Below, piece by piece: positions 42,557 to 51,298 of a DNA stretch of 64,000 bases. Position 1 is the stretch's first letter, and each line of letters begins with the position of its first letter. This DNA is from Kribbella albertanoniae (GTDB lineage: Bacteria > Actinomycetota > Actinomycetes > Propionibacteriales > Kribbellaceae). A program made the position numbers and the translations under genes. The notes below the pieces were generated by a model. It searched no databases. It was not told the origin of the DNA and was given only the letters and a program-made list of their open reading frames with translations. The stretch covers positions 19,012-83,011 of the forward strand of contig NZ_SMKA01000009.1 in the NCBI RefSeq assembly GCF_004348455.1, written 5' to 3'.

Positions 42557-43387
42557 TCAGCCGGCGGCCAGCCAGATCTCGTGTTGTTGTACGGCGCGCT
42601 CCCAGAGCGCATCGAGGTCGAGCCCGGCCAGCGGTAGCGCGAACTCCTTCGTCAGTACGGCGGCGAGGTCGTCGGCGTCGATGAGTACGCGCTGCACCTT
42701 GCCGCCGCTGACCGCCGGTCCGGTCCGGGTGAGGGTGCGGGACCGCAGAATCACTGCCTCGTCGATGTCCGTGCGGGCGACCAGGAGGGTCTGCACGAAG
42801 ATCGATTCCGGCGCCGTGGCCCGCCAGGCGCACACCTCGGTGAAGTCCTCGATCGTCAGCGGGCCGGAGCGCAGGTCGCAAGTGATGAAGGCACCGCCAG
42901 GGCGGTGGTGCAGACGCCAGACATCGTCGCCGACCTGCACCAGCGAATACGTCTGCCGACCTTCGACGTGCTTGCCGGGCCGAAGGCGGATGGGGGACAG
43001 GAAGCCGTCCATCAGACCCACGTCGCAGAGCCACGTCTCACCGTCGACAGTCACGAGCAGTTGCATGTGGTTGCGCCAGGCCGACTCGCCACGCAGCTCC
43101 CGGTCAACGGCGGCCTCGATGATCGAGACCTCGAAACCAACCGCGCCGAGCATCACCGCGAACGCGTAGTTCTGCTCGTAACAGAACCCACCCCGCCGAC
43201 GCGTGATGATCTTGTCGGCCAGCGCCTCCGGTGCCAGGCTCACCGGTCGGCCCAGCTGGATGTCGAGGTTCTCGTAGGTCACCGCAGTGGCCCAGGCATG
43301 ATGCAGCCTCCGCAGACTGACCAGGTCAGGCCCGACCGGTCCATCGATCCCTAGTCGCTCCAGCGTCCGGCCGATATCTAGACTCAC
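42557..43387 (-). CDS. Arylamine N-acetyltransferase
   Basis: The 276-residue NAT-family enzyme has the Cys-His-Asp triad in order: RRRGGFCYEQNYAFAVMLG, SAWRNHMQLLV and TWLCDVGLMDGF. It transfers acetyl from acetyl-CoA to arylamines, hydrazines or hydroxylamines in the cytoplasm. GTG 43387 overlaps the stop of the tannase-type gene by 4 bases (GTGA), so the pair is an operon; a longer open frame upstream is only antisense of that gene. Its stop is only 4 bases from the end of the biosynthetic operon on the other strand. NAT acceptors include N-hydroxylated amines, so a link to that product is conceivable but unproven. Confidence 0.9.
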   Translation of the reverse strand: MSLDIGRTLERLGIDGPVGPDLVSLRRLHHAWATAVTYENLDIQLGRPVSLAPEALADKIITRRRGGFCYEQNYAFAVMLGAVGFEVSIIEAAVDRELRGESAWRNHMQLLVTVDGETWLCDVGLMDGFLSPIRLRPGKHVEGRQTYSLVQVGDDVWRLHHRPGGAFITCDLRSGPLTIEDFTEVCAWRATAPESIFVQTLLVARTDIDEAVILRSRTLTRTGPAVSGGKVQRVLIDADDLAAVLTKEFALPLAGLDLDALWERAVQQHEIWLAAG

Positions 43388-44934
43388 CGGCAGGTGTAGC
43401 TGGTGGCTTGGCGAGGGTCGCCGGTGCCGTTGTAGTGGGATTTCAGGGGGTAGCGGCACAGGTCGCGGGATGCGCCGGTGTAGGTGAAGGCGGCGATGGT
43501 CTCGGGGGCCTTGCCCTTCTCGACCCAGTCGACCACCGGTTTGAGCTGATCGAACGGGGCCGCGCCCGCGGCCGGGCCGCAGTGCTCCGCGCCGGGGGCG
43601 AGGAAGACCCGGTAGAACTTGTCCACCTTGGTGGCGCCGCCCATCCGCCGTACGACCTGGTGGCGGTAGTCGAGCGTGCCGCCGTAGTGGATGACGGAGT
43701 CTTCGGTGCCGTGCCAGGTGACCACTTTGCCGCCACTGTTGCGGAAGGCGGTCAGGTTGGGATCGTCGGTCCCGAGGATCCGGTCGTACTCGCGCTTCGA
43801 CTGGTAGAAGATCTGCTCGAACTCGCGGTAGCCGACGGTGCTGAAGTCGAAGGCGGGATCCTTCTTGACGAAGTACTTGACCCAGTTCACCGCGAGCTTG
43901 AAGGGGGTGCCCGCGGTGAAGGCGAGACTCGTGCTCGGGTCGTAGCCGGGCCACAACTGCGCGCCGGAGCTGCTCTTCGGGCCCGCCCAGATCTTGCGGA
44001 CGACGTCCGCCTCGGCCTTGGTGATGGTGACGGTCTTGCCCTTGCACTCGATCTGCCGGCCGACCAGCGTGCTGGGATCGAAGCGGCATTCACCGGGCTC
44101 GCGGACGATACCGTCCACCAGGCCGTCGGCGGGATCGCAGTGCGCGGTCGCCGCCCGCTGGAACTCGTCGAGCACGCAGCCCGTCGGGTGGACGCCTTCG
44201 ACGTTCTGCACGACCTGCGGCCACAGATCCGCGACCACGAAGCTCGGCATGCTGATCGCGGGCGCGGCCGCGCTGATGCCGTCGTAGTCGTTCGGATAGC
44301 GCTGGGCGTTCATCATGCCTTGGCGGCCACCGGTCGAGCAGCCGTTCCAGTACGAGTAGGCGGGCGCCTTGCCGTAGTACGTCTTGGTGACGGCCTTGCC
44401 CGCGACGGCCAGGTCGTGCAGCGAGCGGTAGGCGAAGTTCTTCAGGAGCTCGCGATTGACGCGGCCCTTGCTGTCGAGCGCCCACTTCGACGGGTCCTCC
44501 ATGTCGAAGCCGACACCGCCGTCGGTCTGCGCCGCTGCGTAGCCCTCCTTGATGGCAAGCGCGAGCGGCCCGTCGCCCTGGTGCATCGAGTAGCCACCGC
44601 CACCGGTCGCCTGGAAGCGGCCGTTCCAGCCGGTCAGAGGCAGCCACAAGCGGACCAGCACCTGGTCGCCGGCACCGGGATGCGTGAGCTCGACCTTGAC
44701 CTCACAGAACGGCGGCACGTTGGTGATCGGTGGGACGCCCCACTCCGGCGGATACTCGACCGTGCCGCCAGGCTTCGGCGCCGCACTGGTCGAGAGCACC
44801 TTCGCGCCCGGCACGGACGGCTTCGTGACCGCTTCACACCCAGCGGCCGGCGCGGCAGCCGATCCGGTCGCGGAGGCCTGGACCGGGACGAGCAGTGCGC
44901 CGAGGGACAACACCGCCAAGATCATTCGCTTCAT
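43384..44934 (-). CDS. Secreted tannase/feruloyl esterase-family hydrolase
   Basis: This 516-residue alpha/beta hydrolase has a signal peptide (MKRMILAVLSLGALLVPVQA...) and the catalytic triad: nucleophile GCSTGGRQGM, acid HGTEDSVI and base APGAEHCG. Paired cysteines typical of tannase/FaeB-like enzymes (DEFQRAATAHCDPADGLVDG, GECRFDP) are visible. It should cleave ester bonds of plant phenolics such as ferulate or gallate outside the cell. AGGAG precedes the ATG by 6 bases. It is translationally coupled to the N-acetyltransferase gene, a pairing consistent with handling of aromatic compounds. Confidence 0.9.
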   Translation of the reverse strand: MKRMILAVLSLGALLVPVQASATGSAAAPAAGCEAVTKPSVPGAKVLSTSAAPKPGGTVEYPPEWGVPPITNVPPFCEVKVELTHPGAGDQVLVRLWLPLTGWNGRFQATGGGGYSMHQGDGPLALAIKEGYAAAQTDGGVGFDMEDPSKWALDSKGRVNRELLKNFAYRSLHDLAVAGKAVTKTYYGKAPAYSYWNGCSTGGRQGMMNAQRYPNDYDGISAAAPAISMPSFVVADLWPQVVQNVEGVHPTGCVLDEFQRAATAHCDPADGLVDGIVREPGECRFDPSTLVGRQIECKGKTVTITKAEADVVRKIWAGPKSSSGAQLWPGYDPSTSLAFTAGTPFKLAVNWVKYFVKKDPAFDFSTVGYREFEQIFYQSKREYDRILGTDDPNLTAFRNSGGKVVTWHGTEDSVIHYGGTLDYRHQVVRRMGGATKVDKFYRVFLAPGAEHCGPAAGAAPFDQLKPVVDWVEKGKAPETIAAFTYTGASRDLCRYPLKSHYNGTGDPRQATSYTCR

Positions 44935-45088
44935 GCCAACTCCTGAGTGCGACCAGGTGCGGAACGTGGGGACGGGCAACGTCAAGACCGACGTTAGACG
45001 CCCCCGGGGACAAAATCGGCCGGAACTCCATGCCATGGCAGCTACCCGTCACGATTTGACGTCGGGAAACCGGGCTACCCTGGCCGGT

Positions 45089-45661
45089 ATGAACGCTGTA
45101 CAAGGGCTCCTGGCGCTCGACGAACGGACGGCCCGTGAACTGCGCGGGCTGGCCCGGGTGCTGGTGCGGTCCGGGTACGCAGACCACGCGGCGATCACGG
45201 CTGCGCTCACGGAGGCGGTCCAGGAGGACGCCCCGGCGATGGACGCGTCCGCGTTGGTGCCGCTGCTGATCGGTGAGGCGCTGATCGACGTCACCGAGGA
45301 CGCGAAGACGTGGCCGGAGGTGACTGACCTCGACCGGCTGGACGCCGTACTGGCTGAGCTGGAGGCGCTGGGGCTGGTGGTGGTTCGGTATACAGCCGAC
45401 CACCATGAGGCCAGGCAGGCGCTGGAGGCTGCTGCCGAGCCGCAGGGGCTGGTGTTCTTCACCGACACCGACGTCTGGCACGCAGTCGACTTCGGCATGC
45501 TCGAGCTGAAGGTCTGGCACCCGGACACCGCCAACGTGGCGCCGGGGGAGCCGTTGCTCGAGGACGTACTCGCCCTGCTCAACGAGCGCAACCTCCCGGC
45601 CGTCTTCGACGAGGGCCGCATCGAGGTGACGCTGGACTGGCAGCGTCGGGTGGTCCTATGA
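45089..45661 (+). CDS. Hypothetical protein upstream of pdxT
   Basis: This 190-residue acidic protein begins [20 protein letters not shown]. It is mostly helical in its first half ([20 protein letters not shown]), followed by beta strands ([20 protein letters not shown]) and a final strand ([13 protein letters not shown]). I do not recognise a function; it may belong to the DUF6891-type actinobacterial proteins, but I am not sure. Its stop overlaps the pdxT ATG by 4 bases (ATGA), so the two are co-translated. The ATG at 45089 is chosen over longer in-frame extensions, which overlap the divergent esterase. Confidence 0.65.
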   Translation: MNAVQGLLALDERTARELRGLARVLVRSGYADHAAITAALTEAVQEDAPAMDASALVPLLIGEALIDVTEDAKTWPEVTDLDRLDAVLAELEALGLVVVRYTADHHEARQALEAAAEPQGLVFFTDTDVWHAVDFGMLELKVWHPDTANVAPGEPLLEDVLALLNERNLPAVFDEGRIEVTLDWQRRVVL

Positions 45662-46254
45662 GCCCGGTGATCGGGGTCTTCGCGCTGCAGGGGAACGTGC
45701 GCGAGCACGTGGCGATGCTGACGCAGGCAGGTGCGGAGGCACGGCCGGTACGGCGTCCGTCCGAGCTCGCGCAGGTGGATGCGATGGTGCTGCCGGGTGG
45801 TGAGTCGACCACGATGGAGAAGCTGGCGCGGGCGTTTGAGCTGTTCGAGCCGCTGCAGAAGCGGATCGCGGACGGGATGCCGGTGTTCGGGACGTGCGCG
45901 GGGATGATCCTGCTCGCTAACGAGATCACCGGCGGGATCGCCGGCCAGGAGACGCTCGGCGGGCTCGACGTGACGGTCCGGCGGAACGCGTTCGGCCGGC
46001 AGGTGGACTCGTTCGAGGCGGATCTGGAGTTCGCCGCGTTCGAGGCGCCGTACCACGCCGTGTTCATCCGGGCACCGTGGGTGGAACGGGTCGGCCCGCA
46101 GGTCGAGGTACTGTCGACGGTGAGCTCGGGCCCGGCCACGGGTAGGATCGTCGCGGTTCGCCACGACCGGCTGCTGGCCACGTCGTTCCATCCGGAGCTG
46201 ACCGGGGACGCCAGGCTGCACGGCTACTTCGCCGAGCTGGTCCGCGAGCTCTAA
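45658..46254 (+). CDS. pdxT: Pyridoxal 5'-phosphate synthase glutaminase subunit PdxT
   Basis: The 198-residue class I glutamine amidotransferase hydrolyses glutamine and channels ammonia to PdxS. Motifs are [25 protein letters not shown] (oxyanion region), the nucleophile Cys in [10 protein letters not shown], and the His-Glu pair in [10 protein letters not shown]. Length is normal and no residue is missing. It is coupled to the unknown gene before it and lies 33 bases before yebC. The synthase partner pdxS is about 18.6 kb away next to pdxR, whereas the two are usually adjacent in actinobacteria. Confidence 0.95.
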   Translation: MSPVIGVFALQGNVREHVAMLTQAGAEARPVRRPSELAQVDAMVLPGGESTTMEKLARAFELFEPLQKRIADGMPVFGTCAGMILLANEITGGIAGQETLGGLDVTVRRNAFGRQVDSFEADLEFAAFEAPYHAVFIRAPWVERVGPQVEVLSTVSSGPATGRIVAVRHDRLLATSFHPELTGDARLHGYFAELVREL

Positions 46255-46265
46255 CGTTTGTTCGG
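46250..46265. promoter_or_regulatory. Weak LexA-box-like dyad between pdxT and yebC
   Basis: TCTAACGTTTGTTCGG matches the actinobacterial SOS box TCGAAC-N4-GTTCGA at 10 of 12 key positions, overlaps the pdxT stop and lies 23 bases before the yebC start. Its inverse shares CGAACAAACGTT with the stronger box before ruvC. Function is uncertain. Confidence 0.3.
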
Positions 46266-46287
46266 CGGTAGAGAGGTTGGGTTCGCG

Positions 46288-47049
46288 ATGTCAGGCCACT
46301 CCAAATGGGCCACCACGAAGCACAAGAAAGCGGTCATCGACTCGAGGCGCGCCAAGCTCTTCGCGAAGCTGATCAAGAACATCGAGGTGGCCGCCCGGAC
46401 CGGCGGCGGTGACCTCGCGGGCAACCCGACCCTGTACGACGCGGTCCAGAAGGCGAAGAAGTCGTCGGTCCCGAACGACAACATCGACCGCGCGGTCAAG
46501 CGTGGTTCCGGCGCCGAGGCCGGTGGCGCGGACTGGCAGTCGATCACCTACGAGGGCTACGGCCCGAACGGTGTCGCGATGCTGATCGAGTGCCTGACCG
46601 ACAACCGCAACCGCGCGGCGGCCGACGTGCGCACCGCGATGACCCGCAACGGCGGTTCGCTCGCGGACCCGAACAGTGTCGCCTACCTGTTCCACCGCAA
46701 GGGCGTCATCGTCGTGAACAAGGAGCAGGACGGCAAGTCCTACACCGAGGACGACGTGATGGAGGCCGTCCTCGAGGCCGGCGCCGACGAGGTCAACGAC
46801 CTCGGCGAGTCCTACGAGGTGATCAGCGAGGCCACCGACCTGGTCAAGGTCCGGACCGCCCTCCAGGACGCCGGCATCGACTACGAGTCCGCCGACGCTT
46901 CCTTCGTCCCGTCGATGACGGTCGACCTCGACGCCGACGGCGCGAACAAGATCTTCCGCCTGATCGACGCCCTCGAGGACAGCGACGACGTCCAGAACGT
47001 CTACGCGAACTTCGACGTCTCCGACGAGGTCATGGCCGAGGTCGGCTGA
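46288..47049 (+). CDS. yebC: YebC/PmpR-family transcriptional regulator or translation factor
   Basis: This 253-residue protein starts [20 protein letters not shown], the near-invariant YebC beginning. It continues with [60 protein letters not shown] and [19 protein letters not shown], in full-length form. YebC proteins bind DNA in some bacteria and have been shown to assist translation through proline-rich stretches in others. ATG 46288 is clear from homology. In many actinobacteria yebC is directly followed by ruvC; here about 3.6 kb of accessory genes separate them. Confidence 0.93.
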   Translation: MSGHSKWATTKHKKAVIDSRRAKLFAKLIKNIEVAARTGGGDLAGNPTLYDAVQKAKKSSVPNDNIDRAVKRGSGAEAGGADWQSITYEGYGPNGVAMLIECLTDNRNRAAADVRTAMTRNGGSLADPNSVAYLFHRKGVIVVNKEQDGKSYTEDDVMEAVLEAGADEVNDLGESYEVISEATDLVKVRTALQDAGIDYESADASFVPSMTVDLDADGANKIFRLIDALEDSDDVQNVYANFDVSDEVMAEVG

Positions 47050-47177
47050 CCCTCCCAGTTTGATCGAATCTTTTCGCTGAGATCTTTCTTTAGTCGGGCA
47101 AGTTGCTTACCTTGGCCTCGTCGGGACCCCCTTCGGGCCCCTGCGCTCCGAGTAACCGCCCCTACGAAGGAGACGCT

Positions 47178-48059
47178 GTGAAGAAGATGATCGGTCTTGC
47201 CGTGGCGCTGGTCGCGCTACTGGTTCCGGGAACTGTGATGGCTGGATCGGCGGTGGCTGCGCCGACAGCCTCGCTCGCCTGTAGTTACACCGACTGGGTG
47301 CAAGGGCAGTGGTACGTGACGGGCAACATCGTGCGGTTCCAGGGTTCCTACTACATCGCGGAGCATGACAATCCGGGGTACTCGCCGACCGTGAGTACCT
47401 GGTACTGGGAGCCGTACAACTGCGATGGCGGGAGCACCAGTGGCTTCCCGGTGAGCGAGGCGTTGTTCAACCAGATGTTCCCGAACCGGAACTCGTTCTA
47501 CACGTACTCCGGTCTGATCAACGCGATGAGTGCCTATCCCGGATTCGCCAACACCGGTGACGACACGACCAAGAAGCGCGAGGCTGCTGCGTTCCTGGCC
47601 AACGTCAATCACGAGACCGGTGGGCTGGTCTACATCAAGGAGATCAACGAGGCGAACTACCCGAGCTACTGCCACTGGGAGTATTCCTACGGCTGCCCGG
47701 CCGGCCAGAACGCGTACTACGGTCGCGGTCCGATCCAGTTGAGCCACAACTTCAACTACAAGGCTGCGGGCGATGCACTCGGGCTGCCGTTGCTCACCAA
47801 TCCCTGGCTGGTCGAGCAGGACCCGGCTGTCTCGTGGAAGACCGGACTATGGTTCTGGAACACCCAGACCGGTGCCGGCACGATGACTGCACACAACGCG
47901 ATGGTCAACAACCAGGGCTTCGGCCAGACCATCCGGACCATCAACGGTTCGATCGAGTGCAACGGCGGCAACCCGGCGCAGGTGGAGGCCCGGGTCAGCG
48001 CCTACCGGCGGTTCACCGGTCTGCTCGGTGTCACGCCAGGCGACAACCTCTACTGCTGA
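47178..48059 (+). CDS. Secreted GH19 chitinase with N-terminal chitin-binding domain
   Basis: The 293-residue protein has a signal peptide (MKKMIGLAVALVALLVPGTV...AVAA) and a CBM5/12-type chitin-binding domain (~30-75: YTDWVQGQWYVTGNIVRFQG, then STWYWEPYNC). The GH19 catalytic domain contains FLANVNHETGGLVYIKE (the catalytic Glu), YYGRGPIQLSHNFNYKAAG, NPWLVEQDPAVSWKTGLWFW and a C-terminal NGGNPAQVEARVSAYRRF. It cleaves chitin endo-wise outside the cell. GTG 47178 follows AAGGAG by 5 bases. It is monocistronic and convergent with the RNA ligase gene. Confidence 0.94.
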   Translation: MKKMIGLAVALVALLVPGTVMAGSAVAAPTASLACSYTDWVQGQWYVTGNIVRFQGSYYIAEHDNPGYSPTVSTWYWEPYNCDGGSTSGFPVSEALFNQMFPNRNSFYTYSGLINAMSAYPGFANTGDDTTKKREAAAFLANVNHETGGLVYIKEINEANYPSYCHWEYSYGCPAGQNAYYGRGPIQLSHNFNYKAAGDALGLPLLTNPWLVEQDPAVSWKTGLWFWNTQTGAGTMTAHNAMVNNQGFGQTIRTINGSIECNGGNPAQVEARVSAYRRFTGLLGVTPGDNLYC

Positions 48060-48082
48060 GAGCCGGCCGGGTCCGCACGTTC

Positions 48083-48856
48083 TTAGCGGGCTCGGCGCTT
48101 CAGAGTGCGGGCGTAGTCCTGGAAGCGCGCCTTCGCGATCGTGGAGCGGTCGGGCGTGCGCAGGACAATGCCCTCGGGGATGCCGGCGGCAGTGTCGTCC
48201 AGGCCGCTGAGGGTGTGCGGGAGATGCTCGGTGAGGAAGGCCTGGGTCGCTGCGAGCTCGTGCGGCAGGGCGGTTGCGTCCAGCGTGAACAGACGTGGCG
48301 TGAGCGCCAGTCCGTCGGCCACAGCGAGCTTCTGGAGGTCTTCCTCAGTGAGGAACGGCTGGTTGCCGGCCTCGCGCCAGTCCGAGAGGGCCGCGCGGGG
48401 CTGGGCCAGCAGGTCTTCGTAGCCGGTGAGGTAGACCGCGTCGAAAAGGCGGTGGCCGACTCGGCGGTCGCCGGTGTAGTTCTTGCTGGCGCCGGTGACC
48501 TTGCCGCCGTACACCTCCAGGAAGCGGACCTCGATCCGGTCGGCGGCCGGGACCGGGAGTGCGTCCGCGACCGCCCGCAGCTCCGCGACGATGCCGAGCG
48601 CCGGATTACCGATCAGGTCGCCCTTGGCATAGAGAAGTTCCTCGCGGCTGCCGAGCAGATAGGAGCCGTCCGGCAGCGTGATGATCCGCGCGTTCGTACC
48701 GTCGACCTTCTCGGTGCCGATGACCGGACCGCTGAAGCTGACGTGCTCGTCGAGCAGTCCTCCGTTGCGTGGATCCAGCGTGTGGTACGTCGGGATCGAC
48801 GGGTACTTCGTCACGGAGTTCAGGTTGTCCAGGTCGCACGTGCGCAGGTCGAGCAT
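48083..48856 (-). CDS. RNA ligase family protein (nucleotidyltransferase superfamily)
   Basis: The 257-residue product has covalent nucleotidyltransferase motifs: motif I as EKVDGTNARI with the AMP-accepting Lys, motif III-like RLFDAVYLTGYEDLL, motif IV as AGIPEGIVLRTPD and motif V as STIAKARFQDY. These place it in the RNA_ligase family (PF09414), related to T4 Rnl2 and tRNA-editing ligases. It would seal 3'-OH/5'-phosphate RNA ends, or repair tRNA, using ATP. No kinase, phosphatase or toxin partner lies beside it. ATG 48856 is preferred, though an in-frame TTG at 48892 is possible; neither has a clear ribosome-binding site. Confidence 0.8.
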   Translation of the reverse strand: MLDLRTCDLDNLNSVTKYPSIPTYHTLDPRNGGLLDEHVSFSGPVIGTEKVDGTNARIITLPDGSYLLGSREELLYAKGDLIGNPALGIVAELRAVADALPVPAADRIEVRFLEVYGGKVTGASKNYTGDRRVGHRLFDAVYLTGYEDLLAQPRAALSDWREAGNQPFLTEEDLQKLAVADGLALTPRLFTLDATALPHELAATQAFLTEHLPHTLSGLDDTAAGIPEGIVLRTPDRSTIAKARFQDYARTLKRRAR

Positions 48857-48949
48857 CAGGTGACCATAGGGCGGACGGTTCGGTGGCAGCAACGCGATAT
48901 TCCGGCAGGCCGGCGACAGGATCCCTTACTCGTGGGTAACATGATCTGT

Positions 48950-49411
48950 ATGGCGACTCAGGTAGTGGAGATGTGGGGCCGGCTCAAGGGGATTCCGGGT
49001 GGGGACCGGGTGTTCTCGCGGGCGTTCACGTGGAAGGCGCCGTACTTCCGGTCGATCCGGCCGCGGTTCGTACAGGTCGGCCCGAACTACGCCTCGCTGC
49101 TGCTGCCGAAGCGGCGGGCGGTGCAGAACCACATCGGTACGGTGCATGCGATCGCGGTGTGCAACGGACTGGAGGCGGCGATGGGCGCACTGGCCGAGGC
49201 GACCGTTCCGGCCGGCAAGCGCTGGCTGCCGAAGGGCATGGAGGTCGCGTACCTTGCCAAGTCCACCACCGACCTCACCTGCTCGGCCGAGACCGACCCG
49301 GACGACTGGACCACCGGACCCGACGTACCGGTCCGCGTGAAGGCGACCCGCGACGACGGCACGGTGGTTGTCGAGGGCACCATCCACCTGTGGGTCACCG
49401 ACCGGAAATAG
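48950..49411 (+). CDS. DUF4442-type hotdog-fold protein
   Basis: The 153-residue protein (MATQVVEMWGRLKGIPGGDR, FSRAFTWKAPYFRSIRPRFV, NYASLLLPKRRAVQNHIGTV, EAAMGALAEATVPAGKRWLP) matches the hotdog-fold DUF4442 family, which is related to thioesterases such as YiiD-C. Substrate and activity are unknown. An ATG at 48941 is in frame and equally possible. No ribosome-binding site is visible, and TAACAT sits just before the first ATG, so a leaderless transcript is possible. It is divergent from the RNA ligase gene and 39 bases before the acetyltransferase gene. Confidence 0.75.
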   Translation: MATQVVEMWGRLKGIPGGDRVFSRAFTWKAPYFRSIRPRFVQVGPNYASLLLPKRRAVQNHIGTVHAIAVCNGLEAAMGALAEATVPAGKRWLPKGMEVAYLAKSTTDLTCSAETDPDDWTTGPDVPVRVKATRDDGTVVVEGTIHLWVTDRK

Positions 49412-49450
49412 CCGGGCGAGCGGACTGGTGCCTCACGTAACCTCGGCGAG

Positions 49451-50614
49451 GTGACGGATGCGCTGCGGGTGGTGGATGTTGCTGAGGAGCACCTGGACTC
49501 GGCGTGGCAGGTGCGGCAGAGGTCGTTCGGGCCTGGTGGGGACAAGGCTGAGTGGCGGAAGACTGCGCTGGAGTTCGCACAGGACGGCCGCTATCTCGGT
49601 GTTGTCGACGGAGACGAGCTGGTTGCGGCCGCGCGGATCTGGCCGTTCGAGCAGTGGTGGGGCGGTCGGCGGATACCCATGGCCGGTGTCGCCGGTGTGG
49701 TCGTCGCGCCGGAGTACCGCGGGCGTGGTGTCGCCAGCCTGCTGATGCGTGGTGTGTTGCAGCGCAGTGTGGAGAAGGGCTATCCGCTGTCGGCGCTCTA
49801 CCCAGCGACCACCGTGCTCTACCGGCACCTCGGGTACGAGTTCGGCGGCGGACGGTACCGGTTCACGTTCCCGGCGGCCGATCTGCGCATGCTGGGTGGT
49901 CGGGGCGTCGCGGTGCGCAAGGCCGGTAAGGCGGATGCGCAGCTCTTCATCGAGCTGGCCTCGAAGCTGCATGAGACGCAGCGGTCCAACGGTCCGCTGA
50001 TCTGGCCGCTTCGCCAGATCGAGTCCTGGCTGGAGGATGACGACAACTTCGCGTACGTCGCCGAGGACGGTTTCGTCGTCTACAACTGGTCCGACGGGGA
50101 CCTGTCCATCGACGAGCTCGTGGCCGGCTCCGAAGAGACCGCCCGGGCGCTCTGGGCGACTGTCGGATCCGGTGCGTCGATCGCGAAGAGCGTGCTGGTC
50201 CACACCGCACCGACCGACCCCGTGCACCTGCTCGCCGAGCACGAGGCGGAAGCCGAGTCGCGGGTCCAGCGGTGGATGCTGCGGCTCACCGATGCGCCGG
50301 CCGCGATCGCACAGCGCGGGTACGCGGCAGGCGCCGTACTGGATCTTCCGGTGCACCTCGAGGATGCCGATCTGCCAGCAAATGCTGGGGATTGGCGGCT
50401 GTCGGTTGCGGACGGCACCGGTTCACTGGTGGCTGCCGAGCCCTCCGATGACGCGGTCCGGCTAGGTGCCCGTGGCCTGGCCGCGCTCTATGCCGGTACG
50501 CCGGTCGCTGCGCTCCGCGGAGCCGGACTGCTGTCCGGGGGATCGGCGGCGGCCGATGCTGCCCTCGACACCGCGTTCGGCGGGTCGACGGCGTACATGC
50601 TCGACTACTTCTGA
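49451..50614 (+). CDS. Eis-like GNAT N-acetyltransferase
   Basis: This 387-residue protein has the three-part Eis architecture. The N-terminal GNAT domain has the acetyl-CoA loop VVVAPEYRGRGVASLL (~80-95) and YPATTVLYRHLGYEFGG. A second GNAT-like domain follows, then a C-terminal SCP2-like sterol carrier fold (~290-387) ending in STAYMLDYF. In Eis proteins the free C-terminal carboxylate serves in catalysis, and the aromatic end fits that. Eis proteins acetylate aminoglycosides and other amines at several positions. The GTG start has only a poor ribosome-binding site. It stands just upstream of the LexA-controlled ruv operon. Confidence 0.87.
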   Translation: MTDALRVVDVAEEHLDSAWQVRQRSFGPGGDKAEWRKTALEFAQDGRYLGVVDGDELVAAARIWPFEQWWGGRRIPMAGVAGVVVAPEYRGRGVASLLMRGVLQRSVEKGYPLSALYPATTVLYRHLGYEFGGGRYRFTFPAADLRMLGGRGVAVRKAGKADAQLFIELASKLHETQRSNGPLIWPLRQIESWLEDDDNFAYVAEDGFVVYNWSDGDLSIDELVAGSEETARALWATVGSGASIAKSVLVHTAPTDPVHLLAEHEAEAESRVQRWMLRLTDAPAAIAQRGYAAGAVLDLPVHLEDADLPANAGDWRLSVADGTGSLVAAEPSDDAVRLGARGLAALYAGTPVAALRGAGLLSGGSAAADAALDTAFGGSTAYMLDYF

Positions 50615-50663
50615 GCGGGCGGCGCGTCGATTTCCCGGCTGTCCGGACCGGCCGTTAGGGTTG

Positions 50664-50679
50664 TCGAACAAACGTTCGG
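50664..50679. promoter_or_regulatory. LexA (SOS) box of the ruvCAB operon
   Basis: TCGAAC-AAAC-GTTCGG matches the actinobacterial LexA consensus TCGAAC-N4-GTTCGA at 11 of 12 key positions. It ends 9 bases before the ruvC ATG and overlaps the ribosome-binding GGAGG. Repression by LexA and induction after DNA damage are the expected behaviour for ruv genes. Confidence 0.75.
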
Positions 50680-50688
50680 AGGTAGTCC

Positions 50689-51285
50689 ATGCGGGTGCTC
50701 GGCGTCGACCCTGGGTTGACCCGGTGCGGTCTCGGCGTCGTCGAGGGCACACCGGGCAGACCGCCCACGATGGTCGCCGTCGGCGTGATCCGGACCCCGC
50801 CCGACCTCGACGTATCCCAACGCCTGGTGCGGATCGAGTCCGAGCTGATCGAGTGGATCACCGAGCACCGGCCGGATGCCGTCGCGGTGGAGCGGGTCTT
50901 CGCGCAGCACAACGTGCGGACGGTGATGGGCACGGCCCAGGCCTCCGGGGTGGCGATGGTGGTGGCCGCGCGCAGCGGGCTGCCGGTCGCGTTGCACACG
51001 CCGAGTGAGGTCAAGGCCGCGGTCACCGGGTCCGGGCGGGCCGGCAAGGAGCAGGTGACCACCATGGTCACCCGGATCCTGCAGCTGCCCGAGCGGCCGA
51101 CACCCGCCGACGCCGCCGATGCGCTGGCGCTGGCGATCTGTCACATCTGGCGTGGTGGTGTGGCGAGCAGACTGCAGCAGGCGGCCGCCTCGCGGTCGAA
51201 TGTCGAGGCCGCGGCGCAGGCGCAGTCCTGCCTGCAGGTGGCCCGGTTGCGAGCCGCCGTTGCGGCGCAGGAGGGCAAGCGATGA
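50689..51285 (+). CDS. ruvC: Holliday junction endodeoxyribonuclease RuvC
   Basis: The 198-residue resolvase starts [20 protein letters not shown], with the first catalytic Asp in [25 protein letters not shown] and [14 protein letters not shown], with [13 protein letters not shown] carrying the final acidic pair, complete the RNase H-like active site. It cuts four-way junctions delivered by RuvAB. GGAGG lies 6 bases before the ATG and a LexA box lies in the leader. The next gene, ruvA, starts 13 bases downstream. Confidence 0.97.
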   Translation: MRVLGVDPGLTRCGLGVVEGTPGRPPTMVAVGVIRTPPDLDVSQRLVRIESELIEWITEHRPDAVAVERVFAQHNVRTVMGTAQASGVAMVVAARSGLPVALHTPSEVKAAVTGSGRAGKEQVTTMVTRILQLPERPTPADAADALALAICHIWRGGVASRLQQAAASRSNVEAAAQAQSCLQVARLRAAVAAQEGKR

Positions 51286-51298
51286 GTGGAGGTGCGCG

